Positions 17,935-27,416 of a stretch of DNA of 64,000 bases are shown here, in pieces. The translations under genes were made by a program, and so were the position numbers. How positions within the stretch are numbered: position 1 is the first letter of the stretch; each line of letters starts with the position of its first letter. The notes under the pieces are model-generated. The model had not been told where the DNA came from. It ran no database searches and saw nothing but the letters and a program-made list of their open reading frames with translations. Location of the stretch: the NCBI RefSeq assembly GCF_025860405.1, contig NZ_CP063785.1, positions 8,247,390 to 8,311,389 of the forward strand, given 5' to 3'. The DNA comes from Tolypothrix sp. PCC 7712. GTDB lineage: Bacteria; Cyanobacteriota; Cyanobacteriia; Cyanobacteriales; Nostocaceae.

Positions 17935-18894
17935 ATGAAAAAAGCGCTTATTTGTGGAATATCTGGACAAGACGGAGCCTATCTAGCGCAGTTACTTCTC
18001 AATCAAGGCTACTCAGTCTGCGGTACTTCCCGTGATGCTCAAATTTCATCTTTTCAAAATTTACTTCACTTAGGAATTCGAGAGCAAGTAAAGCTAGAGT
18101 CAATGGCTTTAACTGACTTTCGCAGCGTCTTACAGGTACTGACAAAAATCCAACCAGATGAAATCTACAACTTAGCAGGGCAAAGTTCAGTTGGTCTATC
18201 TTTTGGACAACCAGTAGAAACCTTAGAAAGTATAGCCACAGGTACGCTCAACTTGTTAGAAGCTGTTCGCTTTTTAGGTAAACGGATCAAGCTCTACAAT
18301 GCCGGTTCTAGCGAGTGTTTTGGTGATACTGGCGAAATGGCAGCAGATGAAACTACTCCATTCCGTCCCAGAAGTCCTTATGCTGTAGCTAAAGCCACTG
18401 CATTTTGGGAAGTTGCTAACTACCGAGAAGCTTATGGTTTATTCGCCTGTTCGGGAATTTTGTTTAATCATGAATCTCCCCTTCGACCAGAAAGATTTGT
18501 AACTCAAAAAATTGTGGCTACTGCTTGTCGCATTGCTCAAGGTGGTACTGAGCAACTTTATTTGGGAAATATGCAGATTCAACGTGACTGGGGTTGGGCA
18601 CCAGAATATGTGGAAGCAATGTATTTAATGTTGCAACAACAACAGCCTGATGATTATGTAATTGCTACCGGAGAAAGTACTTCACTAGAGGATTTTGTTG
18701 CCGCAGCCTTTGCATCAGTCAACTTAGATTGGCAAGAACATACTGTTATAGATAATAGCCTCCTGCGACCTACAGATTTAGCAGTGGGTAGAGGTAATCC
18801 AGCCAAGGCTGCAAACAACCTGGGATGGCAAGCGAAATACAAGATGAAAGATGTAGTGCAGATGATGGTGGAAGCAAGGTTAGCTAAGTCATGA
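17935..18894 (+). CDS. gmd: GDP-mannose 4,6-dehydratase-like SDR enzyme
   Basis: This 319-residue extended SDR probably converts GDP-mannose to GDP-4-keto-6-deoxymannose, the entry to GDP-fucose, rhamnose and perosamine. The NAD(P) motif GISGQDGAYLA is at residues 8-18. YNLAGQSSVGLSF follows, then AGSSECFGDTGE with the catalytic Ser/Glu, and PYAVAKA with the Tyr-Lys pair. It is somewhat shorter than E. coli Gmd (about 370). I saw no following fucose or rhamnose synthase in the window, so another 6-deoxy-sugar product is possible. GAGGTGAG lies well placed before the ATG. Its stop overlaps the ABC permease start by 4 bases (ATGA), so the two are translationally coupled and sugar supply is tied to export. 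Confidence 0.88.
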   Translation: MKKALICGISGQDGAYLAQLLLNQGYSVCGTSRDAQISSFQNLLHLGIREQVKLESMALTDFRSVLQVLTKIQPDEIYNLAGQSSVGLSFGQPVETLESIATGTLNLLEAVRFLGKRIKLYNAGSSECFGDTGEMAADETTPFRPRSPYAVAKATAFWEVANYREAYGLFACSGILFNHESPLRPERFVTQKIVATACRIAQGGTEQLYLGNMQIQRDWGWAPEYVEAMYLMLQQQQPDDYVIATGESTSLEDFVAAAFASVNLDWQEHTVIDNSLLRPTDLAVGRGNPAKAANNLGWQAKYKMKDVVQMMVEARLAKS

Positions 18895-19733
18895 CAATGA
18901 AAGACAACATTCATCAACCCAGTTTAGTAATTGAAGCTGGACGCACAGAACAGCAATATTGGAAAGACTTATGGCGCTATCGGGAGTTATTTTACTTCTT
19001 AGCATGGCGAGACATTTTAGTGAGATACAAACAAACGGCGATTGGGATTGCTTGGGCACTCATTCGTCCGTTTCTCACAATGGTGGTGTTTACAGTCGTG
19101 TTTGGACAGTTAGCAAAGTTACCTTCTCAAGGTGCGCCTTATCCAATCCTAGTGTTTTCCGCCATGTTACCTTGGCAATTCTTCTCCAACGCTCTCTCAG
19201 AGTGCAGTAATAGCGTAGTTAGTAATGGCAATCTAATTTCCAAAGTCTATTTTCCTCGATTAATCGTACCTGTAAGTGCGATCGCAGTCAGCTTTGTAGA
19301 CTTTCTAATTTCTGGGATGATTTTGTTGGGATTAATGGCTTGGTATAACTTTGTTCCTACCTGGCGAATTCTCACACTGCCATTATTTATTTGTATTGCC
19401 TTTGCTGCTTCAATGGGTGTCGGATTATGGCTGGCTTCTTTAAATGTGAAGTATCGCGACTTTCGTTATATTGTGCCGTTTATTATGCAATTTGGCTTAT
19501 ATATCTCGCCCGTCGGATTCAGCAGTAGTATTGTCCCAGAACAGTGGCGGTTTGTTTATTCCTTAAACCCAATGGTAGGTGTGATTGATGGTTTCCGTTG
19601 GGCAATTTTAGGTGGTGAAGCAAAGTTATATCTACCTGGGTTTATTTTATCTTTGGGGTTAGTAATATTACTATTCATAAGTGGCATTTGGTATTTCCGT
19701 AAGACGGAAAAGAACTTCGCAGATGTGATATAA
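18891..19733 (+). CDS. wzm: Polysaccharide ABC exporter permease (Wzm-type), first copy
   Basis: This 280-residue integral membrane protein has six hydrophobic segments and is the membrane half of an ABC-2 type polysaccharide exporter. It shows the family start YRELFYFLAWRDILVRYKQT. Next come IGIAWALIRPFLTMVVFTVVFG and YPILVFSAMLPWQFFSNAL, and LNPMVGVIDGFRW sits near the C-terminus. It would form a channel in the inner membrane for an undecaprenyl-linked glycan. It is coupled to the upstream dehydratase gene. The cognate ATPase gene starts 270 bases downstream. A second permease of the same type occurs at 51038. Confidence 0.95.
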   Translation: MTMKDNIHQPSLVIEAGRTEQQYWKDLWRYRELFYFLAWRDILVRYKQTAIGIAWALIRPFLTMVVFTVVFGQLAKLPSQGAPYPILVFSAMLPWQFFSNALSECSNSVVSNGNLISKVYFPRLIVPVSAIAVSFVDFLISGMILLGLMAWYNFVPTWRILTLPLFICIAFAASMGVGLWLASLNVKYRDFRYIVPFIMQFGLYISPVGFSSSIVPEQWRFVYSLNPMVGVIDGFRWAILGGEAKLYLPGFILSLGLVILLFISGIWYFRKTEKNFADVI

Positions 19734-20005
19734 AATTTTCTCTAATAGGCATTTATTGTAACCAATTACAAACTTGAAAAAGTTGGGCTAAGAAATATAG
19801 CTATGCGTTGATTCATTTACATTTAAAACACTGATGTAAGTAGGCACGAAAAAATCCAACATAGTTATATATTTCCCTGCTAACTTACTTCACTTATATT
19901 AACTATTAAGCGATTCATGCAACAGAAGCGTGATTTTGAGCAGAAACATCCGCAGTATAAAAATAATTGCGAATGGCTTTAAAACTAGGGAACAATCAAA
20001 AGCCA

Positions 20006-21307
20006 ATGTCTGAAACTATTATTAAAGTTGAAAAAGTTAGTAAAAAATATATTATTGGTCATCAGCAGCAGGAACGTTATACTGCTATTCGGGATGTGAT
20101 TACCTATAAAACTAAAGCTTTACTTAATCCGTTTAAAAGCAAATATAAAGCCCAAAATAATCAAGAAGAATTTTGGGCTTTAAAGGATGTTTCATTTGAA
20201 ATTAAACAGGGTGAAAGAGTTGGCATTATTGGGCGTAATGGAGCGGGTAAATCAACATTATTAAAGATTTTAAGCAGGATTACAGAACCTACAGCCGGAC
20301 GCATCAACATTAAAGGAAGAGTTGCAAGTTTGTTAGAAGTGGGGACAGGGTTTCATCCAGAGTTGACAGGACGAGAGAATATTTATCTTAATGGCGCAAT
20401 TCTGGGTATGAGTAAAGCAGAAATTCAGCGTAAGTTTGATGAAATTGTGACGTTTGCTGAGATTGAAAAATTTTTAGATACACCAGTCAAACGTTATTCT
20501 TCCGGAATGTATGTGCGGTTGGCGTTTGCGGTGGCGGCGCACTTAGAACCAGAGATTTTGATTGTAGATGAAGTATTAGCTGTCGGAGATGCACAGTTTC
20601 AGAAGAAATGTTTAGGTAAAATGGATGATGTTAGCAAAGAAGGCCGAACAGTATTATTTGTCAGTCACAATATGACGGCTTTGCAAAGTCTATGCAATCG
20701 TTCTATATGGATGAATAATGGCAAAGTTTTAGAAGATGGCTTATCGAGTTTTGTAATATCTAATTATTTGGCTAAATCTGCTTCGGCAGTAACAGAACAA
20801 GTATGGGATAAAGAGAAGGAAGCGCCAGGTAACAATAATGTCAGATTACATCGTGTATCTGTGTGTCCAGAGCCGGGAAATCCATCTGATGAAATGAATG
20901 TTTCTACTCCTATTCGGCTAGAGTTTGAATATTGGAATTTCATACCCGATGCAAATTTAAATTTAAGTTTAGTTATTTATGATCTTCAAGATATCTGTAT
21001 TTTTAATACTGTATCAGAATCAAAAGTTTCTCCACAGGGATTAATAAAAGGAATATGCCATATTCCTGGTGATTTTTTAAATGATGGAACTTATAGAGTT
21101 AGGATTTTAATTGTTAAAGATACATCTATCGTTGTTTTTAATCACGATAATATATTGATGTTTGAAATTGCTGACATTGAAAGACCAGGTAGCTGGTATG
21201 GTAAATGGATGGGCGCAGTTCGCCCTAATTTTATATGGGAAATAGATTTTAAAAGCCAGAATTCAACTATTAAATTATCATGTAATCAAGCAAATGAAAG
21301 TAATTAA
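20006..21307 (+). CDS. wzt: Polysaccharide ABC exporter ATPase (Wzt-type) with C-terminal domain
   Basis: This protein of about 433 residues is the ATPase partner of the permease at 18891. Walker A GRNGAGKST lies at about 75-83, the signature YSSGMYVRLAF near 170, Walker B ILIVDEVLAVGD near 195 and the H-loop VSHNM after that. From about residue 270 an extra beta-rich domain follows (RLEFEYWNF, LNLSLVIYDLQDICIFNT). This resembles the Wzt carbohydrate-binding domain, which recognises the terminally modified glycan and confers cargo specificity. I prefer ATG 20006 (MSETIIKVEKVSKKY); TTG 19967 and ATG 19973 are in frame upstream. The gene overlaps the next methyltransferase by 14 bases. Confidence 0.94.
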   Translation: MSETIIKVEKVSKKYIIGHQQQERYTAIRDVITYKTKALLNPFKSKYKAQNNQEEFWALKDVSFEIKQGERVGIIGRNGAGKSTLLKILSRITEPTAGRINIKGRVASLLEVGTGFHPELTGRENIYLNGAILGMSKAEIQRKFDEIVTFAEIEKFLDTPVKRYSSGMYVRLAFAVAAHLEPEILIVDEVLAVGDAQFQKKCLGKMDDVSKEGRTVLFVSHNMTALQSLCNRSIWMNNGKVLEDGLSSFVISNYLAKSASAVTEQVWDKEKEAPGNNNVRLHRVSVCPEPGNPSDEMNVSTPIRLEFEYWNFIPDANLNLSLVIYDLQDICIFNTVSESKVSPQGLIKGICHIPGDFLNDGTYRVRILIVKDTSIVVFNHDNILMFEIADIERPGSWYGKWMGAVRPNFIWEIDFKSQNSTIKLSCNQANESN

Positions 21308-21944
21308 AAAAGCATATAATTTAGTAAAATCTTTTTCAACGGAAAAACAACATCATATAGCTATTAAGAATGCTGATAATGCCATTAAAAATTTTCAGCA
21401 TCCCTATCAACTAAATGTGGGTTGTGGAAATATTAAATTTCAAGGATGGGTAAATATAGATTTAGCATTTGTTCCTAATGTTACCGATATCATTTGGGAC
21501 GCATCTCAAAAATTTTCCTTTTTAAAAGATGAATCTTGTTCATTAATTTATAATGAACACTTTTTGGAACATCTAGACATTGGACAAGGCTTGAATTTTT
21601 TATCTGAATGTTATCGATTACTAAATCCAAGTGGTGTTTTACGTATTGCAATGCCATCTCTTGATTATGTAGTTCAAAAATATAATTCTGAAAACTGGCG
21701 TAATCAAGATTGGTTAAGCTGGAAAGAATATAAGTTTATTCAAACACGTGCGGAGATGATAAATGTAGCATTTCGATCGTGGGGACATCAATGGTTATAT
21801 GATCAAGAAGAGCTAGAACGTAGATTATACGAGGTGGGTTTTAAGGAATTAAGAAATGTGCAATGGGGTATCAGTGAAATATCAGAATTGAACAATAGAG
21901 AAACTCGTACAGACTCAATGCTGATTTGCGAAGCTAAAAAATAA
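21294..21944 (+). CDS. SAM-dependent methyltransferase
   Basis: This 216-residue class I methyltransferase has an SAM-binding loop LNVGCGNIKFQGWVNIDL at about residues 40-57. It then has a YNEHFLEHLDIGQGLNFL stretch (post-II) and GVLRIAMPSLDY (post-III). It probably methylates a sugar hydroxyl of the exported polymer, or caps the chain end. Its start lies inside the 3' end of the Wzt gene (14-base overlap), so it is coupled to the exporter. In ABC-dependent systems a terminal methyl group is a known export signal for the Wzt C-terminal domain. Here that link is inferred from position only. Confidence 0.85.
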   Translation: MKVIKKAYNLVKSFSTEKQHHIAIKNADNAIKNFQHPYQLNVGCGNIKFQGWVNIDLAFVPNVTDIIWDASQKFSFLKDESCSLIYNEHFLEHLDIGQGLNFLSECYRLLNPSGVLRIAMPSLDYVVQKYNSENWRNQDWLSWKEYKFIQTRAEMINVAFRSWGHQWLYDQEELERRLYEVGFKELRNVQWGISEISELNNRETRTDSMLICEAKK

Positions 21945-22074
21945 AAATCAATCACAAATTCTCTAAAAATAAAATGCATCAGGTTATTTATCATTACATT
22001 TAAATACTACAAAAGCCTAAATGTACTAAAACAATCTTGCTACTTTAATAGCAACATATTGGAGGCAATAAAAA

Positions 22075-23364
22075 TTGGTATATAAAGTATTAGTATTTCC
22101 AGGTGGTACAGAGATTGGATTGGAAATTCAAAAATCACTTTTGCATTGTAAGGATATCCAAATATATTCAGCTGGAAGTAGAATTTCAAATCATGCCTCT
22201 CTTGTGTTCAAAAATCACTTCATCATTCCGTCGGTTTCTGAGACAGATTGGTTAAACAGCTTAAATGAAATCATTATTCATGAAGGGATAGACTATATCT
22301 TTCCTGCTCATGATGATGTAATTGTGGCTTTAGCCGAAAATATAAAGTCTCTTAAAGCAAAAATTGTATCATCTCCGCAGGAAACTTGCTTAATTACCCG
22401 TTCAAAATCAGCAACATATCGTTTACTGGCAGATATAATTCCTGTTCCCAAATTATATATAGATATTGAACAAATAAGCACCTATCCTGTATTTCTGAAA
22501 CCCGATAAAGGTCAAGGCTCTCAAGGTACTCAACTTATTGATAATCAAGAATATTTATACCAGTATTTACATAATAATCAACAACAAAATCTAATCTTCA
22601 TGGAATATCTACCTGGAGATGAATATACAATAGACTGTTTCTCAGATAGAGATAGAGGTCTATTATTTTGTAGTGGTAGAGAGAGATCCAGAATTAGAAG
22701 TGGCATATCTATGAACAGTAAAACTGTTCATAACCAATCTGAGATATTTCAAAAGTATGCCTGCCTGATAGCAGAAAAATTATGTTTTCATGGAGCATGG
22801 TTTTTTCAACTCAAAAAGGATCAATATGGTATTTATAAGTTACTTGAAATTGCACCTAGAATTGCTGGTACTATGGCTGTTCATAGAGTTAAGGGAATTA
22901 ACTTTCCTCTTTTAAGCATTTATGAACAGGAAAGAATACCAATTGAAATACTTATAAATCAAATTGACGTAAGTATTGACAGAGCTTTGATAAACCGTTA
23001 CAAACATCATATCGAGTATAACAAGGTCTATGTTGATTTAGATGACACTCTAATTTTGAATGGAAAATTGAATTTAGAGCTAATCAAGTTTTTATATCAG
23101 TGCCTCAATCGAGATATTAATATAATTTTGATCACTAAGCATAAAGGTGATGTGAAAGAGACACTCAGTAAATATAGAATATTCAGTATATTTGATCAAA
23201 TAATTCATATTGATAGTAGATCAAGTAAAGCAGATTATATTTGCGACGATAAATCAATCTTAATTGATGACAGCTTCAGTGAGCGCAAAGATGTTAGCAA
23301 ACGCCTTGGTATTTTGACTTTTGATTGTAGTATGTTAGAAATGTTACTAGATGAAAGGAATTAG
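22075..23364 (+). CDS. ATP-grasp ligase fused to HAD-like phosphatase domain
   Basis: This 429-residue protein is a fusion. An N-terminal Rossmann-like pre-domain (VLVFPGGTEIGLEIQKSL, about 4-21) is followed by an ATP-grasp domain (about 110-300) resembling carbamoyl-phosphate-synthase-like ligases. The visible ATP-grasp parts are VFLKPDKGQGSQGTQLI, FMEYLPGDEYTID and KLLEIAPRIAG. From about 320 a HAD domain has DLDDTLI (nucleophile and acid/base Asp), LITKHKGD and ILIDDSFSER. The start is TTG 22075, decided by the strong site GGAGG 9 bases upstream. ATP-grasp enzymes join a carboxylate to an amine or similar acceptor. Substrates are unknown; an amino-acid or acyl substituent on a sugar is possible. 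Confidence 0.8.
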   Translation: MVYKVLVFPGGTEIGLEIQKSLLHCKDIQIYSAGSRISNHASLVFKNHFIIPSVSETDWLNSLNEIIIHEGIDYIFPAHDDVIVALAENIKSLKAKIVSSPQETCLITRSKSATYRLLADIIPVPKLYIDIEQISTYPVFLKPDKGQGSQGTQLIDNQEYLYQYLHNNQQQNLIFMEYLPGDEYTIDCFSDRDRGLLFCSGRERSRIRSGISMNSKTVHNQSEIFQKYACLIAEKLCFHGAWFFQLKKDQYGIYKLLEIAPRIAGTMAVHRVKGINFPLLSIYEQERIPIEILINQIDVSIDRALINRYKHHIEYNKVYVDLDDTLILNGKLNLELIKFLYQCLNRDINIILITKHKGDVKETLSKYRIFSIFDQIIHIDSRSSKADYICDDKSILIDDSFSERKDVSKRLGILTFDCSMLEMLLDERN

Positions 23365-23370
23365 CTATAA

Positions 23371-23913
23371 ATGCCAAATGTTGTTATTAGCCAAACAGAT
23401 ATAGAACATTTAAAAGTAATTCGTCATAATGTTGTTGAGTTTATGAAATATGCTTCAGCTAATTATGCCAAGCATCCAGGAAGATTACTAGACATTGCAC
23501 CTCAAATTCATGAAGGTGCAGAACCTTTCTTTCAAAATTCGATTATTATAGATACTTTTGACATAAATCCTAAATCTGGATGTACTTATATTGGTGATAT
23601 TTGCGGGTTTAATAGTTCTATACCTAATGAAACTTACGATTACATAGTATGTACAGAGGTATTAGAACATACCCTACAGCCTTTTAGTGCTGTAAATGAG
23701 ATGTGGAGAATATTGAAGCCTGGTGGTTTGCTTTTCCTCAGCACTCCATTCAATTTTAGAATTCATGGTCCATTACCAGACTGTTGGCGATTTACTGAAC
23801 ATGGTCTAAGAGCTTTGTTAAATAAATTTGCAATAGTGGAATTGAATAGCATAGAAACCTTAGATAGAGCACTTATGCCGATTCAATATACAATCATTGC
23901 ACAAAAAAATTAA
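23371..23913 (+). CDS. SAM-dependent methyltransferase (Methyltransf_11 type)
   Basis: This short 180-residue class I methyltransferase has LLDIAPQIHEGAEPFF where motif I is expected, then IDTFDINPKSG (motif II acid), YDYIVCTEVLEHTLQPF and EMWRILKPGGLLFLSTPF (motif III). Motif I lacks the usual GxGxG, reading APQIHEGAE, so the loop is atypical. The C-terminus is compact, with no extra domain. It lies 6 bases after the ATP-grasp-HAD gene, so the two are co-translated and may act on the same substrate. A polysaccharide O-methylation role is inferred from context. Confidence 0.82.
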   Translation: MPNVVISQTDIEHLKVIRHNVVEFMKYASANYAKHPGRLLDIAPQIHEGAEPFFQNSIIIDTFDINPKSGCTYIGDICGFNSSIPNETYDYIVCTEVLEHTLQPFSAVNEMWRILKPGGLLFLSTPFNFRIHGPLPDCWRFTEHGLRALLNKFAIVELNSIETLDRALMPIQYTIIAQKN

Positions 23914-24057
23914 AATAGCTAAGTAGAAATTTTCAAAAAATGCCTACCTACATCTATATAAGTTAATCTGGATTACTAACTTTTTAATTTAAAGCAAAAT
24001 GTATTAGGATAAAGAGCAATTATCTAAACTTAATAAAAGGCTTATACATAGGAAAAA

Positions 24058-24735
24058 ATGATAAAAGTTAAAAAACCATCCATACTTCCAGCATTAAATG
24101 GCGACCTGCTTAAAAGAGCTAATCTCTTCAAATTTATCAGGGAATTTATAGAAGCAGCTAACATGTCTGATGGCTACTATATGGAGTTTGGCGTACTTAA
24201 TGGTGAGGCTATGATCGATGCTTATCGACAGTTCCGAGGTGTTGTCTCACATTATTTAGGATTTGATTCATTCGAGGGACTTCCAGATCTCAAAGAATCT
24301 GACCAAGAAGCTCAAGAATATACTCCTTATTTTTATAAGGGTAATTTTAAATCTATGCCTATAGACTATGTTAAAAATAACATCATCAGTTGCTCAAGAA
24401 TGCAAGAAGAAGAATTAACCTTAGTTAAAGGTTTTTTTTCAGAAGTGCTTCCGAAACTAGAAAAAGCTATTCTGCGTGAGAAGGGAATTCCTCACGTTAT
24501 TTATATTGATTGCGATCTCTACTCTTCTACATTGGATGTATTAAATTTTATTGATGATCTGGTTGTCACTGGGACTTGGATTTTATTTGATGACTACTGG
24601 TGCTACCGAGGATCTCCTCTTTATGGTCAACAAAAGGCAATCCAAGAGTGGTTAAACGGTCATGAGCGAATAGGGCTTTCTGAATACTCTAATTTTAATG
24701 GCTTTGGTAGAGCTTTTATTGCGTATGAAAAGTAG
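24058..24735 (+). CDS. TylF/macrocin-type O-methyltransferase
   Basis: This 225-residue enzyme of the TylF/MycF family transfers methyl from SAM to sugar hydroxyls in a metal-dependent way. Visible are YYMEFGVLNGEAMIDAYR (SAM loop, about 41-58), LGFDSFEGLPDL, YIDCDLYSSTLDVL and ILFDDYWCYRGSPL. The Asp residues of the last two motifs are expected to hold Mg2+. The family methylates deoxysugars on macrolides and also occurs in polysaccharide clusters. It is separated from the previous gene by 144 bases of AT-rich DNA and followed by the aminotransferase gene. The target is probably a deoxy or amino sugar made by the neighbours. Confidence 0.88.
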   Translation: MIKVKKPSILPALNGDLLKRANLFKFIREFIEAANMSDGYYMEFGVLNGEAMIDAYRQFRGVVSHYLGFDSFEGLPDLKESDQEAQEYTPYFYKGNFKSMPIDYVKNNIISCSRMQEEELTLVKGFFSEVLPKLEKAILREKGIPHVIYIDCDLYSSTLDVLNFIDDLVVTGTWILFDDYWCYRGSPLYGQQKAIQEWLNGHERIGLSEYSNFNGFGRAFIAYEK

Positions 24736-24885
24736 ACATTTTTGGAGAAATTAAGGTGCCACACCTAACTAATTTATGATTCTCAGTGGCATTAAAAAAC
24801 TTGTATCGTTATGTTGGTAATATCTACAACAATTATCCAGATTCCATATACAGTTATTACACAGAAATTTAAAGATATTTAAATT

Positions 24886-26121
24886 ATGAATTTCTCAAAT
24901 AAAAGTTTAGACAAACTAGGTATTTTTGGAAGTCAGCCACTTTTTCAAGAGAAGTTGTATGTTGGTCGCCCGAACGTTGGCGATCGCACACGTCTCCTCG
25001 AACGCATTAACGATATGCTTGACAGACGTTGGTTCTCCAATAACGGGCCTTTTGTACAAGAGTTAGAACAACGTATTGCAGATTTATTAGGAGTCAAACA
25101 TTGCATTGCTATGTGTAATGGAACAGTAGCTCTCGAAATTGCAATCAGAGCAGCTGAATTCAAAGGTGAGGTGATTGTTCCCTCTTTTACCTTTGTTGCC
25201 ACGGCTCATGCACTGCAATGGCAAGAAATTACACCTGTTTTTTGTGACATTGATCCTCAAACGCATACAATTAATCCTTGGCGAGTAGAAGCCATGATTA
25301 CACCTCGAACCACAGGCATTATTGGAGTGCATCTGTGGGGACAACCTTGTAATGTAGAAGCTTTGGAAGAAATTGCCCTGAAACATCATCTCAAATTAAT
25401 GTTTGATGCATCCCATGCATTTAGTTGTTCTTATAAGGGACGCATGATAGGTAATTTTGGAGATGCAGAAGTTTTCAGTTTTCATGCAACTAAGTTTTTT
25501 AATACCTTTGAAGGTGGCGCAGTAGTTACAAATAATGATGAGTTAGCGAATAAAATTCGTTTAATGAAAAACTTTGGTTTTGCTGGATATGACAATGTTA
25601 CTTACATTGGCATTAACGGCAAAATGAATGAAGTTTCGGCGGCGATGGGTTTAACTTCTCTAGAAAGTATTGAGGAATTTACTGCAATCAACTACCGGAA
25701 CTACAAGCATTATCAAGCAGAGCTAACGGATATTCCTGGAATCAGCCTATTCACCTTTAACCAATCTGAGTGTTGCAACTACCAATACATTGTTTTAGAA
25801 ATCAATGAAGAAGAAACGAAAATTAGCCGCAACCAGCTGCTCAAAATTCTTCATGCCGAAAATGTGATTGCCCGTCGCTATTTCTATCCAGGCTGCCACC
25901 GTATGGAACCTTATCGCTCCTATTTCCCACATGCAGGCCTTCTGCTTCCTGAAACGGAGAAACTATCTCAACGAGTTATGATATTACCTACAGGAACTAA
26001 TATAACAGAAAATCATATACACTCAATTTGTGAAATTATCAGATTTTCAATAACAAATGGAATTCAAATTCAAGAACGGTTAGAAGCAAATAAATCTAAA
26101 GTATCTGCTCAGATATATTAA
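24886..26121 (+). CDS. DegT/DnrJ/EryC1-type sugar aminotransferase
   Basis: This 411-residue PLP enzyme converts a nucleotide-linked keto sugar to an amino sugar with glutamate. The GNG-type contact GVKHCIAMCNGTVALEIAI is near residues 67-85, FDASHAFSCSYKG carries the PLP-binding Asp, and SFHATKFFNTFEGG carries the Schiff-base Lys203. CHRMEPYRSYFPH near the C-terminus matches VioA/FdtB-like members that act on dTDP- or GDP-4-keto-6-deoxy sugars. The length fits. The only upstream keto-sugar source seen is the Gmd-like enzyme at 17935, so a GDP-perosamine-like product is possible but unproven. One HIP1 site lies near its start (24980). Confidence 0.92.
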   Translation: MNFSNKSLDKLGIFGSQPLFQEKLYVGRPNVGDRTRLLERINDMLDRRWFSNNGPFVQELEQRIADLLGVKHCIAMCNGTVALEIAIRAAEFKGEVIVPSFTFVATAHALQWQEITPVFCDIDPQTHTINPWRVEAMITPRTTGIIGVHLWGQPCNVEALEEIALKHHLKLMFDASHAFSCSYKGRMIGNFGDAEVFSFHATKFFNTFEGGAVVTNNDELANKIRLMKNFGFAGYDNVTYIGINGKMNEVSAAMGLTSLESIEEFTAINYRNYKHYQAELTDIPGISLFTFNQSECCNYQYIVLEINEEETKISRNQLLKILHAENVIARRYFYPGCHRMEPYRSYFPHAGLLLPETEKLSQRVMILPTGTNITENHIHSICEIIRFSITNGIQIQERLEANKSKVSAQIY

Positions 26122-26188
26122 ACAAAATTATTTAAAAAATCGCATTATCTTTAAAAAACTATCAATATTGAACATATTTAACAGATGA

Positions 26189-27262
26189 ATGAAAAATAAT
26201 ACTCCATTCTTGAATGAAGTTAAATCGCTTCAAGATAACAAGTACGATAAAATCCCAAAATCATCGTCTTTGCAAGATTTAAGATGGCTGATTGCTCAAA
26301 ATACAATAGAAATTATTTCAGATGATTTACCGCTAGAACCAGCAGTCAGTATATGCATGATTACTTACAACCATCATCAATTCATAAAAGATGCTTTAGA
26401 AGGTGTTATTGCTCAAAAAACTACTTTTGAAATAGAGCTTATTGTTAGCGATGACTGCTCTACAGATGGTACTCAAGATATCTTACTTGACTACCAAAAA
26501 ATATATCCAAATCTAATTCGTGTACTGCTGGCAAAAAAAAATCAAGGTCAACTTACGCCAAATAAAAATGCTCCCTTTATGCCTAATGTAATTAGAGCAA
26601 TAGATTATTGTAGGGGTAAATATATTGCTCTTTGCGAAGGTGATGATTACTGGATAGATTCCTTAAAGCTACAAAAGCAGGTAGATTTTTTAGAGGCAAA
26701 TGAAGATTATTCACTATGCTTTCATAATGCTAAAATTCAATTCATGCGCTCAGGTAATTTCAGAGAATGGATAATGCATGAGTCTCTTGATAAAACTATA
26801 TTTGAGACTAAAGATTTACTTCGAGGATGGTTTATTCCAACCGCTTCTATTATGGCTAGAAATTATGGTGTTTCCATGATTCCTGAATGGTTTCATCATT
26901 GCCAAAGTGGTGATATAACTTTGTTATTATTATGGTCATTAAGGGGGAAAATTAAATATTTAAATGAAGTTATGAGTGTGTATCGTCTTCATGATAATGG
27001 TATAACAGCATCTGCAAATCATAGTGGGTATAATAAAGTTATTTCCATGATGTTTCTATATCAGAGCTTCAATATTGACACTAAATATAAATATAATGAT
27101 GAAATAATGATAGCTATAATTTCTGAGATTAACACACATTTACCTGAAATCAAGGAGTTAAAAGCAGAAGTTGAAAAATTCAAGGCAGAGCTAACATTCC
27201 TTAAAGTCAAACATAAAATAAAAAATCTTATAAAAAAATATTTTTTGCATAAATTTACATGA
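26189..27262 (+). CDS. GT2 family glycosyltransferase
   Basis: This 357-residue GT-A enzyme begins with an unassigned 50-residue leader. The GT2 nucleotide-sugar fold follows: VSICMITYNHHQFIKDALEG, VSDDCSTDGTQDIL and ALCEGDDYWIDSLKLQKQ. The last contains the DD metal motif. After residue 250 the sequence becomes helical and charged (IKELKAEVEKFKAEL), suggesting a membrane- or partner-binding tail. It probably adds one sugar to a lipid-linked repeat unit on the cytosolic face. It lies 67 bases after the aminotransferase gene. Donor and linkage cannot be read from the sequence. Confidence 0.9.
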   Translation: MKNNTPFLNEVKSLQDNKYDKIPKSSSLQDLRWLIAQNTIEIISDDLPLEPAVSICMITYNHHQFIKDALEGVIAQKTTFEIELIVSDDCSTDGTQDILLDYQKIYPNLIRVLLAKKNQGQLTPNKNAPFMPNVIRAIDYCRGKYIALCEGDDYWIDSLKLQKQVDFLEANEDYSLCFHNAKIQFMRSGNFREWIMHESLDKTIFETKDLLRGWFIPTASIMARNYGVSMIPEWFHHCQSGDITLLLLWSLRGKIKYLNEVMSVYRLHDNGITASANHSGYNKVISMMFLYQSFNIDTKYKYNDEIMIAIISEINTHLPEIKELKAEVEKFKAELTFLKVKHKIKNLIKKYFLHKFT

Positions 27263-27416
27263 ATCTTACTAATCTTTTGACCAAACTATAGTGATTTCAT
27301 TAATATCTTATTAAAGCGAAATTTTGCTTTGATTAACTATGAATAATTGAGAATTATAAGGTCGTTTTTTAATTAACTATATAAAACAAAAATTATATAC
27401 TTGCATATTATAAATA

